In this document: in pieces, positions 60,133 through 64,000 of the stretch
Layout: each line of letters begins with the position of its first letter
How positions within the stretch are numbered: position 1 is the first letter of the stretch
Assembly: GCA_023974075.1 (NCBI GenBank)
Contig: CM043792.1
Span: 8,537,456-8,601,455, forward strand
Direction: 5' to 3'
DNA length: 64,000 nucleotides
DNA from: Chaenocephalus aceratus
Taxonomy: Eukaryota > Chordata > Actinopteri > Perciformes > Channichthyidae
Program-made: the position numbers and the translations under genes
The notes under the pieces: generated by a model
The model's database searches: none
What the model was told of the DNA's origin: nothing
Seen by the model: the letters and a program-made list of their open reading frames with translations, nothing else

Positions 60133-62733
60133 TAGGGATGTTGAAAATAATCGTTTCTACGATGCATTGCGATGCGGACGTGGACGATTCGGTATCGATG
60201 CAGTGACGGAAGATAATCGATTATAGCGTAGTAACGTTGCTTCCTGATTTTCCGGCCTCGGCTTTACTATAACGTTTTTTTTTTCTGTCACTTTAATATC
60301 AAATCGGTCGGTGACGCAGAGATCAGGGAACAGACGTGACAGCGGCACAGCGGCACAGCAACACCAAACACGGAGCAGTCTGCTTTATCCACCAACAAAA
60401 GAACACCAGTCCAGAACCAACAGCAGAAGGACCCGCTCTGACAGTAGGGCCTGGCTCATTTCGTGGCATCTGCAGGCAGTGGCAAGTACTTCCGGCATCT
60501 GCCACAGATGCCACTACTCCGTGGCATCTGTGGCAAGTACTTCCGGCATATGCCACCGATGCCACAACTTGCCGAGGCATCTGCCGCTGCTCAACGGGAG
60601 TTGCCACAAGATGCCAGAGTAAGATACTGTAGCTGCCACTCGCCTTCCGTGGCAAATGCAGCTATTTAAACCCGTATTTATCGTGTAAAATGTCGCTGTT
60701 TAGGCATGACTTTATCGAACTGATCTGTACACAGAACTGATGTGATCTCTATTTTTCAAAAAGATTATACATTATCATTTCTATTCAATTTTACTTGGAG
60801 CATGGTTTGCTAAAATAAACAAACGTGCTATATTTATGATGAAATATTGGCGAGTGAGGGTTGCAACGCCCTTGGCAATTGTCGCTTCTTGAGGGGAGTT
60901 TCCACTACTTGCTACGATAAACCAGGTGTAGCCTATGACTAGTAAAGACAAATAATTAACAAATAAATATCTGTATTGACACAGCAACGTGTACACTGGT
61001 GTTATTAGACTTGGCTACAGACTTAGGGCAGCTGTAACTGATTGCAGTTGCCACTGCTAGTGAGATACTAAGGTTTACTTTATAAATTAGGCAAAGGACT
61101 TATATTTGCCCCATGCCTTCAGCAGCAGCAGGCCATTCACTTTGATTTGATCCAGTTATGAAAGGTCATCATTTCGATAATAAAGAAATGCTATAAACAT
61201 TATCTTGCACGTTTTATCGAACCATCTCCGTTTCTAACTTTCAATATATTTAAAAAGAGATCTCTCTCTCATCTGCGTGCGGGGGCGGGGCCTCACAGAC
61301 ATGCTGCTGCGCTGTGCACACAGTTCTGCCGGTAATGATTATATTAGGATACATTTTGTGAGGAAACTTTTCCACCAATAATTCCAATAAGTATTCCAAA
61401 ATATATTCACTTCAGATTTACGAAAGTAACTGTAATCAGATTAGTTATTTTTCAAATGTAACACGAGCTGAATACAGTTAGGCTACTTGGTTTTTGTATT
61501 CTGATTACGTAACGCCGTTACATGTATTCCGTTACAACCCAACCCTGTGTACAGATCATCAGTCCTGTGTACAGATCAGTTCGATAAAGTCATGCCTAAA
61601 CAGCGACTTTTACACGATAAATACGGGTTTAAATAGCAGCATTTGCCACGGAAGGCGAGTGGCAGCTACAGTAAACCTTCTCTTACTCTGGAATCTTGTG
61701 GCAACTCCCGTTGAGCAGCGGCAGATGCCTCGGCAAGTTGTGGCATATGTGGCATATGCCGGAAGTACTTGCCACAGCTACCACAGAGTAGCGGCCTCTG
61801 TGGCAGATGCCGGAAGTACTTGCCACTGCCTGCAGATGCCACGAAATGCGCTTGCTGTCTCTCCGCTCTGAATCACTCCATGTCGCTGCGGCTCAGAGAC
61901 ACAGACAAGGATTTATGTTTTTCAAAAATAATCGCATTACAATCATGTCAGGTTTTTGGTGGATTTAATTAAGTCTTGGATTGCAGAGTATGAATGTCCT
62001 CTAGCAATTTTCAGACGATATATACGTGTGTAAAGTTTGTGAAGGCAGGAGGAAAAAAGCTTCCGCGATCACCGTCTCCTCTGTTCCTCCAAACCCCGCC
62101 CTGAAAATAATGAGTGACAGGCTGATAGTGACCCGAGAGAAACTTTATTATTCACTTAATCACTGAGATATAATGAAGCTAACTTAATCTCCTACATTCA
62201 TGGGATTTATGCAACAGTAAGACAGAGAATGTAAGTGTGCACCCACATGCAGTATTTTAGTTGTTATATGCTGTTGTAAATACTCCTGTTGTCTGCTGTG
62301 TTCAGACTCAAGTCCTGTGTGTGAGGCCACATTCAGGACATTCAGTGTCCTTTCTTAACAGAAGGCCGTTGCTAGAAGCTGCAGCTCGACTGCAGAAGCA
62401 TTAGCTTTTTGTTTTTGAGGATGGAACAATTTCACACACAGATATAGGGAGGCTAGACCTATACAATTCATTTATTTTGGTTTATAAATTAATGTCAAGA
62501 CATTTATGTTATTGATTTCTGAAGCACTTTCTAAATAATAAAAAGAGAGTTCATATGTATTTACTGCATGTATGCATTGATGAAAAATAAGCCATGTGCA
62601 GTAATATAGAAAATTGAGGATGCAACGCATTGGTATGAATCGTGATGCATCGGGATATCGAATTGAATCGAATCGTTGACAGGATAATCGTAATCGAATC
62701 GAATCGTGAGACCAGTGAAGATGCACAGCCCTA
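60133..62733. mobile_element. 2.6-kb hAT element with an inner inverted-repeat element
   Basis: Exact 8-bp duplication ATGAGTAT; ends TAGGGATGTTGAAAATAATC and, reversed, TAGGGCTGTGCATCTTC, with AATCGATTA-type subterminal repeats. No transposase was recognised. 60457-61848 is a second element with long inverted arms. Confidence 0.9.
60457..61848. mobile_element. long-inverted-repeat element nested in hAT
   Basis: Arms 60457-60735 and about 61560-61848 are inverted copies starting CATTTCGTGGCATCTGCAGG. Each arm has several GGCAAGTACTTCCGGCAT blocks that are partly self-complementary. The roughly 820-bp centre is unrelated and AT-rich. No target duplication could be confirmed. Confidence 0.75.
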
Positions 62734-64000
62734 ATGAGTATGTCCTGCAATTTTCTAAATGCAGAAGGTGGAACATTTTTATGGCATAATTAACATTTTC
62801 AATGAAAAATGGTGGTGCTTAAGAAATGTCCTGACATACACTTCATATTCTGCAGAACTTAGAAAAAACCTCCCTGAAAGAGATCCCTGCAAGTTGCAGC
62901 ATAATAAATTGAATATGTTTTTCAATAAAAGCCTTGGAACAATGTGTAAAACATCATTTTTTCCGGATATCGCAAATGATATGATGATTGGACCGTCAGT
63001 CAAAATAATCACAATAAGATCATTGGGAATGAATGCAGGTGTATAACCAAAATCCCCCAAACACACATGCTCATAAACATCACACAATGTCTTTTTTGAG
63101 GGGTGTATTTATTATTATATCCAATCATAAATATGAGGTCATATAAATGTTTTGTATATTGCTCTTTGTTCTCTATTACATTGGGGAATTTGAATTTCTA
63201 CTTAGATGGAGACTTCAAAAAAGCCGATTGAGTTGTTTGCCTCTTTCTGCATTGTATATTATTTGTTACCTGTTTACGTTATTGCATTAGACATTTTGCA
63301 AATGTACTCGGGCACAACAAATACCTACACCTGTAGTCAAAATGTGTTGTTTCTCTGAGATTAAAGTTGTCCATTGTTGTACTTTACTGAAGGTCCTCGC
63401 CTGTATCTAACCGTGGTTTAAAAGTGGCGTGAGAGAAACCTGAACAGAGACACGCAGAGGTCATTTGAGATGTCAGGGTGGCGCCCATCTCCCATTGTCC
63501 TCTCTGTCATTAGGGGCTTATTACTGCGCTGAAATGTTCACTGCAACTCGCCAGATACTGAAGAGAGACATGCTTGCTCAAAGGTCTCAGAGTAGAGAGT
63601 GCACTCCAGGTGAAATACTTTGAGTTTCTTTGAAATTCAAATCCCCATAATTTATGTAATAATACAATAAATAGATTTTTTTTTTAAATAAAGGAGACCT
63701 CTTTGTGCTACCACAGTTTTAAGATACTGGAAATATTCTGATGTTATCATTATTATTTGTACTTTATTACTTAATTTAATCTTGTTTTTATTATCAATAA
63801 CGTTATTATGTTCATAAGGTCCCCTTATTTTAAAGCCCTTTGTGCTGCATGTGTTGTGTGAAAGGTGCTATACAAATGTATTTTTGTATTATTTAGGTCA
63901 TTTACCAGTTGCAACATGAAGTGATGAAAACATTAATGCATTAACAAACAATAATAATCTAATTATTTGATCTGGAAAGGGACTTTTCTGCAAACTCGAA
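62734..64000. other. no exon recognised
   Basis: Right edge of the window. 63440-63590 is a low-repeat stretch (GGTGGCGCCCATCTCCCATT, CATTAGGGGCTTATTACTGC) of unknown role. No qrich2 exon with matching phase was found here. Confidence 0.4.

Noticed and set aside
60311..60669. Overlapping open frames of about 100 codons with Cys/His-rich repeats, resembling zinc fingers
   Set aside because: They come from the GGCATCTGCCAC repeat blocks in the arm of an inverted-repeat element; spacing does not fit any zinc finger.

Overview
The window is vertebrate nuclear DNA, almost certainly from a ray-finned (teleost) fish: large AT-rich introns with GT-AG splice sites, two multi-exon genes with vertebrate orthologues, and a repeat load typical of teleosts (Tc1 elements with DD34E transposase remains, many short hAT elements with 8-bp target duplications, L2-type LINEs with the fish 3' tail, PIF/Harbinger-like MITEs). 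There is no operon, prophage, CRISPR array or bacterial system. The species cannot be named from the sequence.

Genes. (1) ubald2 on the + strand has three coding exons (2481-2600, 7969-8025, 14381-14722), all phase 0, giving 172 residues with a UBA-like N-terminus and a His/Pro-rich tail. (2) qrich2 on the - strand has eighteen exons, from 55950 down to 20787 (about 790 codons), with nearly perfect phase agreement; its 5' exons lie beyond the right edge or were not recognised. The two genes are tail to tail, about 6 kb apart between stop codons, as UBALD2 and QRICH2 are neighbours in mammals. qrich2 shows an apparent one-base frameshift in its conserved Cys-containing exon (near 41393), an unresolved phase at the last exon, and one probable GC-AG intron.

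Layout. 1-2080: intergenic, with a TTAA-flanked MITE and a degenerate minisatellite. 2080-14722: ubald2, whose introns hold hAT elements, a 41-bp minisatellite, a long (GT)n tract inside a fold-back element and a stack of nested elements. 14723-20786: ubald2 3' UTR and the intergenic tail-to-tail space. 20787-27640: last four qrich2 exons, with Harbinger-like and GC-rich MITEs and a Tc1 element split by a hAT. 27641-41123: one 13.5-kb qrich2 intron built mainly of nested transposons: a 5'-truncated L2 is interrupted by an antisense LINE, a 4-kb CACTA-like element (itself carrying a PB1-domain gene fragment, a Harbinger MITE that contains a hAT, and a fold-back MITE) and a hAT that contains a solo LTR. 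41124-55950: fourteen qrich2 exons with hAT elements and a second Tc1 split by a MITE. 55951-64000: no exon recognised; a hAT MITE, another MITE and a 2.6-kb hAT containing a long inverted repeat.

The two host genes are not known to act together: UBALD2 is a small, poorly characterised UBA-like protein, and QRICH2 is a sperm-flagellum protein. No undescribed defence or metabolic system was found. The most informative material is the datable transposon stratigraphy, the PB1 gene carried in a CACTA-like element, a hAT carrying an inverted piece of its own Tc1 host, and the qrich2 reading-frame anomalies.
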